Positions 1 to 11,252 of a stretch of DNA of 64,000 bases are shown here, in pieces; within the stretch, counting starts at the first letter, position 1, and the number at the start of each line of letters is the position of its first letter. The notes under the pieces were generated by a model, which did no database searches, had not been told where the DNA came from, and was given only the letters and a program-made list of their open reading frames with translations. The DNA is from Notospermus geniculatus. Taxonomy: Eukaryota > Nemertea > Pilidiophora > Heteronemertea > Lineidae. Where the stretch lies: the NCBI GenBank assembly GCA_002633025.1, contig NMRB01000783.1, forward strand, positions 105,770-169,769, read 5' to 3'. The translations under genes were made by a program, and so were the position numbers.

Positions 1-678
1 ATAGATTCTGACGGGATAAGCGGCAGCTACAATAGGCCGGACACTTACAAACAGGAACTTCTGTTACCAGATGTCCCCTGAACAAAAGAAGCGGGCATCT
101 GATATCGGGGGCATTACATTCTATGACACCTGTACCTGTATTTTCATCCCTTTCTTGAAGATGAAGCGGTCATCAACAAAGATTTGCTCAATGATGATAA
201 GACTTAGACTACGTGTGAACAAAACTCGGTAGGCTCAGGAAACTTGTGTAATTGTGTGGTTCAGTTCATGAATATTGTATTTATTTTGATGGTGTCTTCT
301 TATTTTCTCATTTTTATGATGTCTTCTTATATACATGGTACATTATAACCTAGAATTACACTTTATTCATTGTTGCTTTGTAGGTGGTAGAATTAACCTC
401 CCCAGCCCAGTGAAGATCCAGCACCACCTCCTTTCTTTCCTTTTAAAAACAATTCTGGTCCCATGCATGAACACAGTGATGTCATGCCATATCCCAAAAC
501 TGAGCAGTCCACTCATTCAACCAAAAAACCAAAGCCTACAGCAGCAAACGGTTATTTTATACTGACATTACAGATTGTAGACAGGGCGAAGATTGTTGCC
601 AGTTATTCTCACGTTCAGAATTCACTCCGCCCAACGCTCCAATTTCGTGTTCTGACATGTTGTATAGGCCTACTGTGG
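1..678. other. No gene recognised
   Basis: AT-rich sequence with only short open frames that lack recognisable domains or splice context. I see nothing supportable here apart from one TAGGCCTA word near 665. Confidence 0.6.
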
Positions 679-866
679 CTGAATGGGTCAGTGTCGTCCT
701 GGGTATACCTTATGTTTACCCAGGATTCTCCTGGGTAATCCTGGGTAAACATAAGGATCCTTAACTTTACCCAGCTTGGGAGTTCCCGCCGAATCGTGCT
801 GATCGCTCCGAGGATGGAATTTGGTACAAGTGCGTCTCTTTCGGCAGAGAACATGCAGTAGGATCA
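679..866. mobile_element. Half copy of MULE-like MITE
   Basis: Starts TGAATGGGTCAGTGTCGTCC and continues through the CCTGGGTATACC and TTTACCCAGC blocks. The same block order forms the left end of the element at 31,820-32,788 and, inverted, its right end. Only one end is present here, so this is a truncated or recombined copy. Confidence 0.7.
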
Positions 867-1002
867 TTGCTAAAAAGGGCTGAAAATTACCGCTATACCT
901 GCTCCGGGGTGTGGAATAAACAGTTTCTCTATTCGTATTGTTGTTATAAATGGACTTTCATACGTTTCTTTCAACCAACTGATCGTAAATGATTTCATTA
1001 GG

Positions 1003-1046
1003 GAGGTTTCGCAACCTTACGAACTACGAAAACCGAACACGAAAAG
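1003..1046. repeat. End of a GAGGTTTCGC MITE family
   Basis: The block starting GAGGTTTCGCAACCTTACG reappears inverted at 3,361-3,405, and a related pair bounds the element at 59,391-59,738. The flanks here and at 3,405 do not match as target duplications, so the two ends are treated as separate copies. Confidence 0.5.
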
Positions 1047-1889
1047 CGTAATACGTCATCAATTTTTGCTTACTTCAGTTCGTAGGTGGACGTTCGTTGT
1101 TCGTCGCCTCTTGTACAGGGGCAATTTCCATTGTCAAACTAGACCACTTTTTTCGGATCGGCCGAACGCGCAGTACGAATTACGAGATCAGTAACGGTTT
1201 GTGTATGACCTAATCAGTTTATGTGTGAATAGATGTCGGATTTCGTCTTTGGTGGATAGAAGGCACGAAGATTTTGCAGATTAGTCGTGCGTTTTGCGTC
1301 GAAGAGCCAAGTCCGAACCGAACTCTGACATTCAGAACTTCAATTTTGCGCCGCGTAAACAAACCTATTCCATACAAAAGAAATTATAGTCATGGACGGC
1401 ATAGGCGGATCTAGGGGGGGGGATGTTCAGGGGGTTCGATACCCCCCCCCTTGGCGGCCGCGGTTACCATTTTTTTAAAAATGCATTTCTGGTTTAAAGA
1501 AGAGTTCGGAGCATACAATAGTGTTCCCACGGGATTGATAGCATCCAATCGAAGGCCTAGGTAATCCCGACCCCACTCCCCAGGTGCCACGAGGTAACTA
1601 GAGTCATGGGCGTCTCCAGGGGGTCGGCGGTGCGAACGCCCCCCCCCCCTTTGGCGAACAGTGCCCTCGCATTCAAAGCAACGCGTTGAGGAGGACACAG
1701 GGCCGATTGCGGAATGACCAATAGTGCACAGTACAACTATTCTGTTCCCTTTTTAACGCACCCTCAGAGCCTTATGGTCCCTCCTCCGCATGAAACGAGT
1801 CAGTGCAATCATAGGTCAAAGATTCCTGGCTGATGTTGACATCAAAACACTGATTTCGGGCGTGGTTTTTAGGAACAAAACGTCACAGG

Positions 1890-2140
1890 AAAATGCCCCA
1901 GAACGCGTCTCAGAGCATCTAGATTTTCACATTTTCCTGGGGGAGACCCCCAAACCCCCCGCCTTCGGCCCAAGCCAACGCGCTTTGACTCATTGACATG
2001 AGTAGCAGCACCGTCAGTGGCTTCGGATACAAACCCTACCCTACTTTTTTTCACTGCATATTCCTGCATCATGTACATGTACTTATCATTCCATTTGTCG
2101 ATGCTGAACCCCCCCGTTGCCAAAATCCTAGATCCGCCCC
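1890..2140. repeat. Dispersed C-rich repeat copy
   Basis: Contains the order CGTCTCAGAGCATCTAGATTTTCA, TTTTCCTGGGGGAGAC, CCCCCAAACCCCCC and, at the far end, AAATCCTAGATCCGCCCCTG. The same blocks occur at about 7,985-8,225, 33,800-33,970, 34,255-34,310, 42,225-42,475, 53,755-53,835 and 55,295-55,400. No coding potential is credible. It is an interspersed family, probably the end of a larger transposon. Confidence 0.65.
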
Positions 2141-2141
2141 T

Positions 2142-2213
2142 GGACGGGATTCGAACCGTCGACCTTCTGATTTGCAATCGACCACTCTATCCACCAGTCA
2201 ACGAGCCAACTGA
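2142..2213 (-). repeat. tRNA-Cys-like pseudogene or SINE head
   Basis: On the minus strand the sequence shows an A-box-like block (TGGTGGATAGAGTGG), an anticodon loop TTGCAAA (anticodon GCA, Cys) and a B box GGTTCGAATCCC. The anticodon stem is imperfect, so a functional tRNA is unlikely. A tRNA-derived SINE head or tRNA pseudogene fits better. Confidence 0.5.
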
Positions 2214-2701
2214 CACGGTCATGATTTGTGTTCGTCATAGGCGTAGGCCTTCGACTTAGAAAACATGGGAAGCCGACCAACAAGTTCGGTGGGCGATTGG
2301 GGAAGACGGTGAAACAAAGATAACAGAGCGTGGGTTCAATTCCCAGCTGGGTCTATTTTTTTTTTCTTTCAAAAGAGGTGTTCAGCAAGAGCTCACCAGA
2401 GGATGTTGACACCTCCACAGCTCGAAGACAAATAAGGTGGCGCCCCCTGGCCTATCATGTTCTGGGCCTTCGTTTGAGGTGTTGGCAGGGCGTTTGCAAT
2501 TAATTTTCTTGCCCACCGCACACGGGCTTTTTGTTCGATCACGTCAGCTTTAAAAAAATAATACATATATTATGCCTACTGCTATCTACTAGGAGAGATA
2601 GTATTAGCATTTTGCAGATGGCAGCACATATTCAGAAATTTATACCCATAAAAGGTGCTGCCAGTACCATAAGAAATGCGAGTCTATCCTGAAGTGTGTA
2701 A

Positions 2702-2845
2702 TGCCCGCTGTACACGATCAATTTTTTCATCCAATTTTTGGGAAATTCAGATTCCGTGCCTACTTTGGCTTCACTGTATAAACCCGCATTTATTGAGCAC
2801 ATATTCAGAAAGTTGGATGAAAAATTTGATCGTGTACAGTGGGCA
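2702..2845. mobile_element. Harbinger-like MITE with TAA duplication
   Basis: A 144-bp inverted-repeat element. The left end is TGCCCGCTGTACACGATCAA, and the right end is its near-complement ending GTGTACAGTGGGCA. It is flanked on both sides by TAA (2,699-2,701 and 2,846-2,848), the TWA target typical of PIF/Harbinger. A second copy of the right half lies at 45,070-45,127. Confidence 0.7.
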
Positions 2846-3360
2846 TAAGTTCACAACATGATCCACTTCATCTGCAGTTACCAATATATCAAACCACACA
2901 CTTTTTTCCCCGACCCCCTCCAAATTCAGTGAAATTTGGCATACCTGGGACACTCCCTGAGAGCACAAAGTTTCAGCTTGATCGCTTCATTTTTTTAGCA
3001 TTTTACGGCAATTTCAAATTTTGGCCTATTTCACGGCAATACGTGACTCTATGATAAAAAACAGCACATTTCTCAAAAACTACCAGTCCAAATGCCTCAA
3101 ATTTGGTATCATTGGATAGCTGAGATGATTTCCTTTCATATGAGATACGTCACAATGACCTCTATTGACTGCGCCTTAATCTAGGTCAAATCACGTGACC
3201 TTGCTATTTGACCTACTTTTTCGGTAAATGCCCTATCTTTGATGACCCAAAAGCGCCTTCTACGAAAGCTACTGCGCATGTAACGGGCATTCGTATTTCG
3301 TATTTCGTATTTTATGCGAAACTCGAAATTTTGCGAAGCACGAAATACGAACACGAACTC

Positions 3361-3405
3361 GATTTTCGTGTTCGGTTTTCTTAGTTCGTAAGGGTGCGAA
3401 ACCTC
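3361..3405. repeat. Inverted end of GAGGTTTCGC MITE family
   Basis: Reverse complement of the block at 1,003-1,046 with a few mismatches, ending GCGAAACCTC. It is preceded by degenerate ATTTCGTATTTCG runs that also occur inside the copy near 59.4-59.7 kb. Confidence 0.5.
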
Positions 3406-3514
3406 ACTATTATTCGGTTTACGTCGACATGAAAACGACATCCTTTCCTCAGTTTCCTTAATCAAATGAAATCGCACTTCCGTCATGTCCGTATCCTAAT
3501 TTCATAGAAACTAC

Positions 3515-4362
3515 TTTTCGTACAACTAAACAATGTCAACCTCGTCCTCCCGTTGATTCATTTCTACTCCTAGTGGAACAGGGTTGACTTTTAGGTATAT
3601 GGTGAAATTACATGGAAACCTGGCGAATTTGGATAAAAAGTGTCAGAATTTTGGCACTAAAACCACCTACCACCTACCCACCTACCGCTTTTTTCCAGGT
3701 GGGAAAACCCGATGACCGTGTGCCTTATGATAATTTTGAAAGTGTATTTTTGAATGCTGTTCTATCCGTTACCATGTAGGCCTACAGTGTGCATCCTGAG
3801 AACATCAGGCATTTTTAGTGCTCGCTACCTTCGTCGCCGCACACAAACCCCTGAGAGATTTCGCCTGAATCGGTGGAGTATCAAAGCCATTCCAGCAAAT
3901 GTTCATCCCCACCATCTCATCCCAAGTTGGCCAGTGATCGTTACACATGAACTACGCAGGTAACAAAGCTGACCCGCGGCAGGTCAGCATGAAATAAACT
4001 CCAGTTTCGCGACGTGTGGCCTGAGAATGATATACATTCTGTGCGATGAATGTAGGATAGGCTGAACTCAATTTTCGTACAACTAAACAATGTCAACCTC
4101 GTCCTCCCGTTGATTCATTTCTACTCCTAGTGGAACAGGGTTGACTTTTAGGTATATGGTGAATTTACATGGAAACCTGGCGAATTTGGATAAAAAGTGT
4201 CAGAATTTTGGCACTAAAACCACCTACCACCTACCACCTACCACCTACCCACCTACCGCTTTTTTCCAGGTGGGAAAACCCGATGACCGTGTGCCTTATA
4301 ATAATTTTGAAAGTGTATTTTTGAATGCTGTTCTATCCGTTACCATGTAGGCCTACAGTGTG
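3515..4362. repeat. Direct duplication, about 557-bp offset
   Basis: The segments 3,515-3,790 and 4,072-4,362 are near-identical, from TTTTCGTACAACTAAACAAT to GTAGGCCTACAGTGTG. The second copy has about 15 extra bases in its internal CCACCTA tract, showing replication slippage after duplication. A related tract occurs inverted at about 9,340-9,390 next to CCCACCTGGAAAAAGG. Confidence 0.8.
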
Positions 4363-4387
4363 GTGCGTGGATGGCTTTTAACCCTCT

Positions 4388-4533
4388 GGGCCATATGCAC
4401 CAACGAAGATTATCTCGAACTCAGGTTGAGCCACAACTTTTCCATTGTCACGTCATGCACTGGCAAACCTGAACAACTGAAAAGCTGTGGCTCAACCTGT
4501 GTTCAAGATAATCTTCGTTGGTGCATAAGGCCC
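4388..4533. mobile_element. Small palindromic MITE
   Basis: The arm GGGCCATATGCACCAACGAA is complementary to the right end TTCGTTGGTGCATAAGGCCC, with about 35 bp of pairing per side. The loop holds a second paired region (GGTTGAGCCACA with TGTGGCTCAACC). No clear target duplication was identified. Confidence 0.6.
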
Positions 4534-4914
4534 TATGACCTGGAGGAATTATAATTCTTCCAAGTTTTGATTGAGGACGAGAACGATTAGTGCATCTTAG
4601 CAAAACACCGTTTTCCTGAATTGAATATCAAGAGCTTTTAACACTCCTGTGCGTCTCTTTGGATGCCAAAAAAGATTGACGATTGGATGATTGAAAGGAT
4701 TTCTTCTATGTACCTGCAACTAGAGGCAAGTGTTGTTTGTGGAGGGTGCCAGTGGTGCTCTGTGATCAAAATAAACAACTCTTATAACTAAACATATACC
4801 CTCACAATTATTGCTTTAAGTCCCTGTGTCCAAAATCAATGGTGTTCGAAGAGAGTTTGAAAATCTTTGTAACTATCATGACAAACATGTATTTTGAGAT
4901 TATCAAATATAAAA

Positions 4915-5278
4915 AAATGGTCAAGTGGATAGCGAGACGGACTCCCCAGCAGAGGATCCCGGTTTCGATTCCCAGTCCTGACCAAGAAAAAACGCTCGCT
5001 TGTGACCTTGAGCAAGTCACTTTGCTTCACTTGCTTCACCCCACCCAGGTGTAAAAGGGGTACTTTGCTGGTATTGATGGTCTATGTGAATGATAGTCCA
5101 CGAGTGCTGAAATCGGCTGCCGGGACTGTAAGTGTAATACTCCCCAGGGATTGGAGAAATGAAATTGGAATGAACAGACCTATAACTGGGGTAATAATAA
5201 TCTAAAGCGCATTGAGCAGATTAACTGGAAATGCGCTATACAAACGGCACTACTATTATTATTATTATTATTATAAAT
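4915..5278 (+). mobile_element. tRNA-derived CORE-type SINE
   Basis: The head has an A-box-like GTGGATAGCGAGACGG and a B box GGTTTCGATTCCC. It is followed by a core segment, GTGACCTTGAGCAAGTCAC then TTCACTTGCTTCACC, that closely resembles the MIR/CORE-SINE central domain. The 3' part has the L2-type tail (TAAAGCGCATTGAGCAG, then AAATGCGCTATACAAACG) ending in a TTA microsatellite. The 3' part is repeated at 6,766-6,945 inside the duplicated module. Family assignment is from recall of the MIR core and was not searched. Confidence 0.75.
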
Positions 5279-5383
5279 TTGAGAAACTTCTCATTTTTCA
5301 TGAATTTTGAAACAGTGGTATTGGTGAGCTGGCCTTCAGGCATTCTCACCACTAAAATCAAAACACTTCTAATATTGGGTGAC

Positions 5384-5492
5384 TTCCCATTTCGCCAAAT
5401 CCAATTTCGCCAAATCCCATTTGGCTAAATTCCCAAATCGCCAAATTCCCAATTTGCCAAATTCCCAATTTGCCAAATTCCCAATAACATCA
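5384..5492. repeat. Minisatellite, 16-17 bp unit, forward
   Basis: Tandem units of the form CCAAATTCCCATTTCG with variants (TTTGCC, AATCGCC). Open frames across it are repeat-encoded and are not genes. Confidence 0.85.
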
Positions 5493-5612
5493 GTCTTCTT
5501 TGGAATGAATACCATGGCATTCGCTTTATTAAACTTCTAAGCCTGCTTCAAAAATTGTTAATATTTGGAACGATTCACTTTGAAAGAACACAGGGGTGTT
5601 AAGTAAATTTTT

Positions 5613-5852
5613 GGCGAAACGGGAATTTGGCGAAATGGGAATTTGGTGAAACGGGAATTTGGCCAAATGGGAATTTGGCGAAATGGGAATTTGGCGAAAT
5701 GGGAATTTGGCGAAATGGGAATTTGGTGAAATGGGAATTTGGCAAATTGGGAATTTGGCAAATTGGGAATTTGGCGATTGGGAATTTGGCCAAATGGGAT
5801 TTGGCGGAATGGGATTTGGCAAAATGGGATTTGGCGAAATGGGAAGTCACCG
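5613..5852. repeat. Minisatellite, 16-17 bp unit, inverted
   Basis: The same unit in the opposite orientation (GGGAATTTGGCGAAAT). It ends in GGGAAGTCACC, the complement of the GGTGACTTCCC that precedes the forward array at 5,378, which marks an inversion boundary. Confidence 0.85.
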
Positions 5853-6004
5853 TTTTCGCAGATATTATAGTCAAGGGAACAAACACTGCTAGAGTTGTGT
5901 AACCTTGGGTGTGGCAAATTACACCCGTCCTTTTTGAAGGTGAAGACATCAGCCCCATCCCTTCCAAATCCTGAGTGAAACAGTTTGATACCCAAGAGCC
6001 TTAT

Positions 6005-6019
6005 CCTAACCCTAACCCT
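6005..6019. repeat. Short interstitial telomere-like motif
   Basis: CCTAACCCTAACCCT, two and a half units of the animal telomere repeat complement. Too short to claim a fusion or healed end. Confidence 0.5.
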
Positions 6020-6082
6020 CTATTTTGAAGTATTTTGCATTGGATCAGTCCATTAGATTAGGGGTTATAGCCTGAATAACAA

Positions 6083-6312
6083 ATTTGGCAAAATGGGAAT
6101 TTGGCAAAACGGGAATTTGGCGAAATGGGATTTTGGCAAAATGGGAATTTGGCAAATTGGGAATTTGGCGAAATGGGATTTTGGCAAAATGGGAATTTGG
6201 CGATTTGGGAATTTGGCCAAATGGGAATTTGGTGAAATGGGATTTGGCGAAATGAAACTTTTTTTGGCGAATTGGGAATTTGACGAAATGCAATTTGGCG
6301 AAATGGGAATGA
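6083..6312. repeat. Minisatellite, inverted, third array
   Basis: Degenerate GGGAATTTGGCAAAAT units, followed directly by segment Z. This is the same family as the arrays at 5.4, 5.6 and 7.05 kb. Confidence 0.85.
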
Positions 6313-7044
6313 ACCCTAATATTGTTCAATCTTGCCCCCGACTTTTCGCCCTTTTCTCTCACGAAATCCATGGAATATTTATTCCTGCTATTGATGCATA
6401 TTTAAATCATTCGGGGTCATTGATGGTGGCGCTAATTGATATTCAGCCACACTTTCATTAAAGTCTGACTTTTCTCAATGCTTCAAGCAAAGAGAAAGTG
6501 TAACTTAAGGCGCCGCTCCACGTGACAGTTTTCTATCGAAAGTTTGCCGTCAGCGAGTCAATTATTGCTGTCAGACAGCAATAATTGCTGTCACACAGTA
6601 CTGTATGACAGCAATTCGAACTAGGGCGCCTTTAAAGCTATTATACTTTAGGCTAAAGTCCAACCAGTGCATAACGCCCTAAAAAGACTCGACTTAGATT
6701 CAAGGGGGACTTACATTCCTTTCACACCGGAAAAGGCCAAAATGGGAAGACACCGAGAGGTATATTAATAGTCCACGAGTGCTGAAATCGGCTGCCGGGA
6801 CTGTAAGTGTAATACTCCCCAGGGATTGGAGAAATGAAATTGGAATGAACAGACCTATAGCTGGGGTAATAATAATCTAAAGCGCATTGAGCAGATTAAC
6901 TGGAAATGCGCTATACAAACGGCACTATTATTATTATTATTATAAATTTGAGAAACTTCTCATTTTTCATGAATTTTGAAACAGTGGTATTGGTGAGCTG
7001 GCCTTCAGGCATTCTCACCACTAAAATCAAAACACTTCTAATAT

Positions 7045-7246
7045 TGGGTGACTTCCCATTTCGCCAAATCCCATTTGGCCAAATTCCCAAATCGCCAAAT
7101 TCCCAATTTGCCAAATTCCCAATTTGCCAAATTCCCAATTTGCCAAATTCCCATTTCGCCAAATTCCCATTTCGCCAAATTCCCATTTGGCCAAATTCCC
7201 GTTTCACCAAATTCCCATTTCGCCAAATTCCCGTTTCGCCAAAAAT
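7045..7246. repeat. Minisatellite, forward, fourth array
   Basis: Roughly a dozen units of CCAAATTCCCATTTCG, flanked by segments S and X. This copy appears to keep the original order. Confidence 0.85.
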
Positions 7247-7984
7247 TTACTTAACACCCCTGTGTTCTTTCAAAGTGAATCGTTCCAAATATTAACAATT
7301 TTTGAAGCAGGCTTAGAAGTTTAATAAAGCGAATGCCATGGTATTCATTCCAAAGAAGACTGATGTTATTTTCTACGTGAATTCTTCAACGCTCTTTTTC
7401 AGACGAAGAAATAGTGCAAACTTTCAGAGAAAAGATGCGTTTCTCAGTTTCTTTTTTTTTCTTTCTAATTCGTGTTGTTTTCGCACTAATATTGTTCAAT
7501 CTTGCCCCCGACTTTTCGCCCTTTTCTCTCACGAAATCCATTGAATATTTATTCCTGCTATTGATGCATATTTAAATCATTTTGGGTCATTGATGGTGGC
7601 GCTAATTGATATTCAGCCACACTTTCATTAAAGTCTGACTTTTCTCAATGCTTCAAGCAAAGAGAAAGTGTAACTTAAGGCGCCGCTCCCCGTGACAGTT
7701 TTCTATCGAAAGTTTGCCGTCAGCGAGTCAATTATTGCTGTCAGACAGCAATAATTGCTGTCACACAGTACTGTATGACAGCAATTCGAACTAGAGCGCC
7801 TTTAAAGCTATTATACTTTAGGCTAAAGTCCAACCAGTGCATACCGCCCTAAAAAGACTCGACTTAGATTCAAGGGGGACTTACATTCCTTTCTCACCGG
7901 AAAAGGCCAAAATGGGAAGACACCGAGAGGTATATTTGAGATGTTGTAGGGCCATGTACCTGAGCTACAACCCATGAGAAGGGC

Positions 7985-8225
7985 TGATCAGGGGTGCAGC
8001 TAGCAGAGGGGGACAGAGTAAAAAGGGACAAAACAAATTTTCCTCTAAAAGGTCATTTCCCCCTCCAAGACGAGTTATACTGGTGTCAGATGTGGGGAAA
8101 ATGCATCTGAGAGAATCTAGATTTTCAATTTTTTTCTGGGGGAGGACCCCCCAGACCCCCTCGCAGTGCACACACGAAGAATTGGGCTTCGCCCTCCAGA
8201 CTGAATCGACTTTGCCCCCCCCCAC
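7985..8225. repeat. Dispersed C-rich repeat copy
   Basis: Contains GAGAATCTAGATTTTCAAT, TTCTGGGGGAGGACCCCCC and AGACCCCC, the same family as at 1,890-2,140. Confidence 0.6.
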
Positions 8226-8511
8226 GCCATAAGGCTAACTACGCCCCTGTTGCTTCATGATTAGGGTACAGGTGTAATAGAATCTAGTGTCCCGTCTTTC
8301 TGATGTCCCCATACATTGTTTGCCACAGGATTAAGGGTCTTGGTCTCGCTACAGCCCACCCAAATTCAATGGTGCAACTTATTCCATAAATTTATTGTTG
8401 GGGGACATCACATATCGTGGGACATAAGATTCTATTACACCGGTACAAATAAACACTGTCCATATTTTGTACCAAGATACAGAATAGCACAAAATTGACA
8501 CACAAAATGAT

Positions 8512-8649
8512 AATAAGCAAGAAGTCAATCTCCAGAATTCACGAATTTTCGACCCCAACCGGGGTCTTTTTCAAGTCAAGGGTCACTTGAAAAAGACCCC
8601 GGTTGGGGTCGAAAATTCGTGAATTCTGGAGATTGACTTCTTGCTTATT
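8512..8649. repeat. Perfect 65-bp-arm hairpin
   Basis: Bases 8,512-8,576 and 8,585-8,649 are exact reverse complements around an 8-base loop, checked base by base. The arm contains GACCCCAACCGGGGTC. A diverged half of this sequence (GACCCCGGTTGGGGTC with ATTCG nearby) occurs at about 26,060. It is either a recently made palindromic element or a maintained hairpin. Confidence 0.9.
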
Positions 8650-8829
8650 GTCCATGTTTTGTACGAGGTACATAATGACTATGCCCACTCCTCATCATAG
8701 CACCCCACCACTAAACAGACTGACCCAGAGTGTTATCTGCATACTACAATTGAAAACCCATGCCCGTGATGTGTATTTTACTCATCTAGGCATTTGGCCT
8801 ATTTGTGTACTCCAATGCTAGCCAGCTAC

Positions 8830-9205
8830 GCTGAAAGGGTAAATGTCGTCCTGGGTATACACAAAGATCACCCAGGATCTCAGTCTTCACTTAAACAATA
8901 CCCTGGGTGTACTTTCGGTAGCCGAACATCACCCAGCATCCTCAATCAGTGCCTAGGAACGAGTCCTATTTAGAAATCCTGTGGAATCTCGCGGTCTCGC
9001 ACCGCGGTACTTGTTGAGTGTAGCTGTTTTTGACATTCTTCAGGCGGTCATGTGACCACGGGCGAGACAACCTCGAATCCAGGTGTCATACTACGATGCT
9101 GGGTGATGTTCGGCTACCGAAACTACACCCAGGGTATTGTTTTAGTGAAGACTGAGATCCTGGGTAATCTTTGTATATACCCAGGACGACATTTACCCTT
9201 TCCGC
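8830..9205. mobile_element. MULE-like MITE, 9-bp target duplication
   Basis: A 376-bp element with long inverted ends (GCTGAAAGGGTAAATGTCGT at left, its complement ending CCCTTTCCGC at right). It is flanked by identical 9-bp repeats GCCAGCTAC at 8,821-8,829 and 9,206-9,214. The copy at 52,071-52,441 is in the opposite orientation and also has a 9-bp duplication. Nine-base duplications are typical of Mutator-like elements. No coding sequence is present, so it is non-autonomous. Confidence 0.85.
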
Positions 9206-9214
9206 GCCAGCTAC

Positions 9215-10110
9215 TTGTGAATAGCGGGGACATGACCCATCTATAATTTACAACACCTGTGCCTGAACTTCCTTCAACTCCTGTAGCCTCTAGACTACAT
9301 CATGACATGATGTGTGTAAGGAACATCGTCATTGGATTTCCCCACCTGGAAAAAGGTGGTAGGTGGGTAGGTGGGTAGGTGGTAGGTGTGTTTAGAGTGT
9401 GCCCGGAATTTTGCGTTACACAGGTGTTGAGGTTGATGATCTGAATAAATATCGACCGTAGGGCTCTAGCACCCACGTCTCTGATGAAAATGATGGGATT
9501 TTACCGGCAGCCACGATATTTCATGACTTCAAACTCATGAACTTTGTAAACATCAGTGCATTGTGGTTCAAAAAGGGTCATTGCGTGTAATCAACGAGGA
9601 TGCAACCGACCCCCTCATCGTGATGCTTGATCATAGCAGATACGATACACCTGGTTAGTGGATTTTCTACAGACTGGGGTTGTACATGTACCAGCTGAGA
9701 GTTTAACTGAATTTCGCCAACAAAAGTATTCAGCAGCTTCATTGTCCTCGCCCGTTGTACGCCTGCGAATTCTTCTAATGATCATATATTTTTTGTCCTC
9801 CAAAAACATTTGTGCTCAGATCAACAAATTTGGGCGCAGAAAAATATAACTTGTACTTCCCCTATTGCATCCGATTTTATTTTTGATGATAGGTTTTTCT
9901 GCAAGCCGAGCGACGGCGACGCTATTGGATTCAGAGACAGGTACCATCAGAGCCAGAAAAGACTGAGCTGAAACCCAAATGTAGATCTGAAGTATGCAAC
10001 CCAAACAGGGCGGGTCAGCAATTAAGGAATGAAAAGAGTCCAAGCCCCAAAAATTGTGTGACAATTTTACATACTCTGCTTCCCCCTGGCTGGTATTCAT
10101 CAACTACCTA
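9215..10110. other. No gene recognised
   Basis: Apart from an inverted CCACCTA-type tract near 9,340-9,390, I find no domain, splice-supported exon or clear repeat. Confidence 0.5.
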
Positions 10111-11248
10111 TGTTACAGATAGGCCTAATCTTTAGTTCCAGCAATGACCCAGTCGTATGAGGACAATGTAGTGATACGGGTATTTAAGGTCAAGTTCTGC
10201 ACTCTGCACTTCAGGCTCTGCTGGGTATAAATAGCAGGGCCTGGCTACATTTTAGTCAGTTCCAAGTTGGGCTCCGAGTCTCGCAGTCAGACTCCTCAGT
10301 CAGCTCAGTATCAGCAAGTCACTAGCTGGCTTCAGCATACAAATCTACTACAACATAATATCTTCAGCTGTGAGCAATGCTTTCCCATGCATCTTCAATA
10401 TATTCTAAGTCAGTGTTTGGCCCAGTGCCTTTCCTCCTCTCTTTCACTGCCCAGTGCAGCTCATAGGTCAATCTATCTTAGCACACTGCCCAAGTGCAGT
10501 CAGTTCATGGTGGTGTCAAGCGATGCTGGTTGTGTTTTATTCTGCTCGGTCCATTCTGCATAATGCATCGTGTAGAAATCGCTAACCTCTTCCTACACTC
10601 TGCAGCAAGCAACCAGATTCCGTGTTCAACGCTTTGGGATTTTCTCGTGCGACCAATCAGAAGCCTCGGTTCTCATGCGGTAATTTATTCAATACGAGTA
10701 CGCCGTTCAACTTCGTAGCGAACAACACTGGCCTGCTGGCACATAATTGACTTCCCACTGCCAGTCCTACAACAGAATAACAAATAGTCTCCATCGAATA
10801 TTGCCTTCGCGGCTTCTTTTTGAGTACTTGTAAGTCCTTGCACGGAGACTCTGCATTCGAATAAAGTTTCATCGAGCCCGCCATCTTGTCATCATACCCG
10901 AGCTGCCGATGCAAGCTCTGCCGTGATTGGTTGCTATTTCTGGGACGGGGGAAATCCTTGAGCACGGAATGTGGTTAGCTTGCGTGAAGGTCAAGGGAGG
11001 AGAAGCCGAGTCTTGACCTGAACTCAGTGAAGATGGCTCGGTCTTGTCTGGAGTTATGATGCCAAGCGTAGATTCATGTAGTAGCGCAAGTACTAATCCT
11101 ATATCTCTAGTTAATACATTTTAATAGTCGATAATTATTGCCTCTTTGTCATTCTTCGTTGTTCTTCGTTGTTTCCTGTCATCATCACACCAGGATTATC
11201 CTCCCCTTTCGGTTTTACCCCATGTGACCAATAGGCCTAGTCGTCACA
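10111..11248 (+). mobile_element. Candidate LTR of a Gypsy-type retrotransposon
   Basis: The 1,138-bp segment starts TGTTACAGATAGGCCTA and ends TAGGCCTAGTCGTCACA, so it has TG...CA termini with imperfect terminal inverted similarity. Inside are a TATA box and initiator at 10,226-10,262 and an AATAAA at about 10,859, the order expected of U3, R and U5. Four bases after its end lies a tRNA-Leu-type primer-binding site (11,253-11,270). The second LTR is not seen in the window, so identity is inferred from structure. Gypsy-type is a best guess. Confidence 0.6.
10226..10262 (+). promoter_or_regulatory. TATA box plus initiator in LTR
   Basis: TATAAATA at 10,226-10,233 and an initiator-like TCAGTTC at 10,256-10,262. 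The initiator A lies 32 bases after the first T of the TATA box, which is canonical animal Pol II spacing. Confidence 0.6.
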
Positions 11249-11252
11249 TTTT

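Larger units (their letters stand above)
5085..7945. repeat. Complex duplicated and inverted module
   Basis: Segment S (SINE tail plus flank) occurs at 5,085-5,385 and 6,766-7,060. Segment X is inverted at 5,488-5,613 and forward at 7,233-7,370. Segment Z is at about 6,305-6,765 and 7,485-7,945. Minisatellite arrays separate them. In the second copy the order is S, array, X, Z. In the first, an extra array plus X is flipped. Confidence 0.8.

Noticed and set aside
1003-3405. One 2.4-kb transposon bounded by the inverted GAGGTTTCGC blocks
   Set aside because: The flanking bases do not form a target duplication, and the interval contains unrelated complete elements. Two independent copies are simpler.
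6005-6019. Ancient telomere fusion
   Set aside because: Only two and a half repeat units are present, and nothing around them suggests a chromosome end.
5529-6461. Open frames giving FGEMGIWRNGNLAKWE-type repeats
   Set aside because: They arise from the minisatellite and exist in several frames and both strands, so they are not proteins.
5384-7246. Regularly spaced short repeats resembling a CRISPR array
   Set aside because: The units are contiguous 16-17 bp tandem repeats without unique spacers, in eukaryotic DNA, and occur in both orientations.
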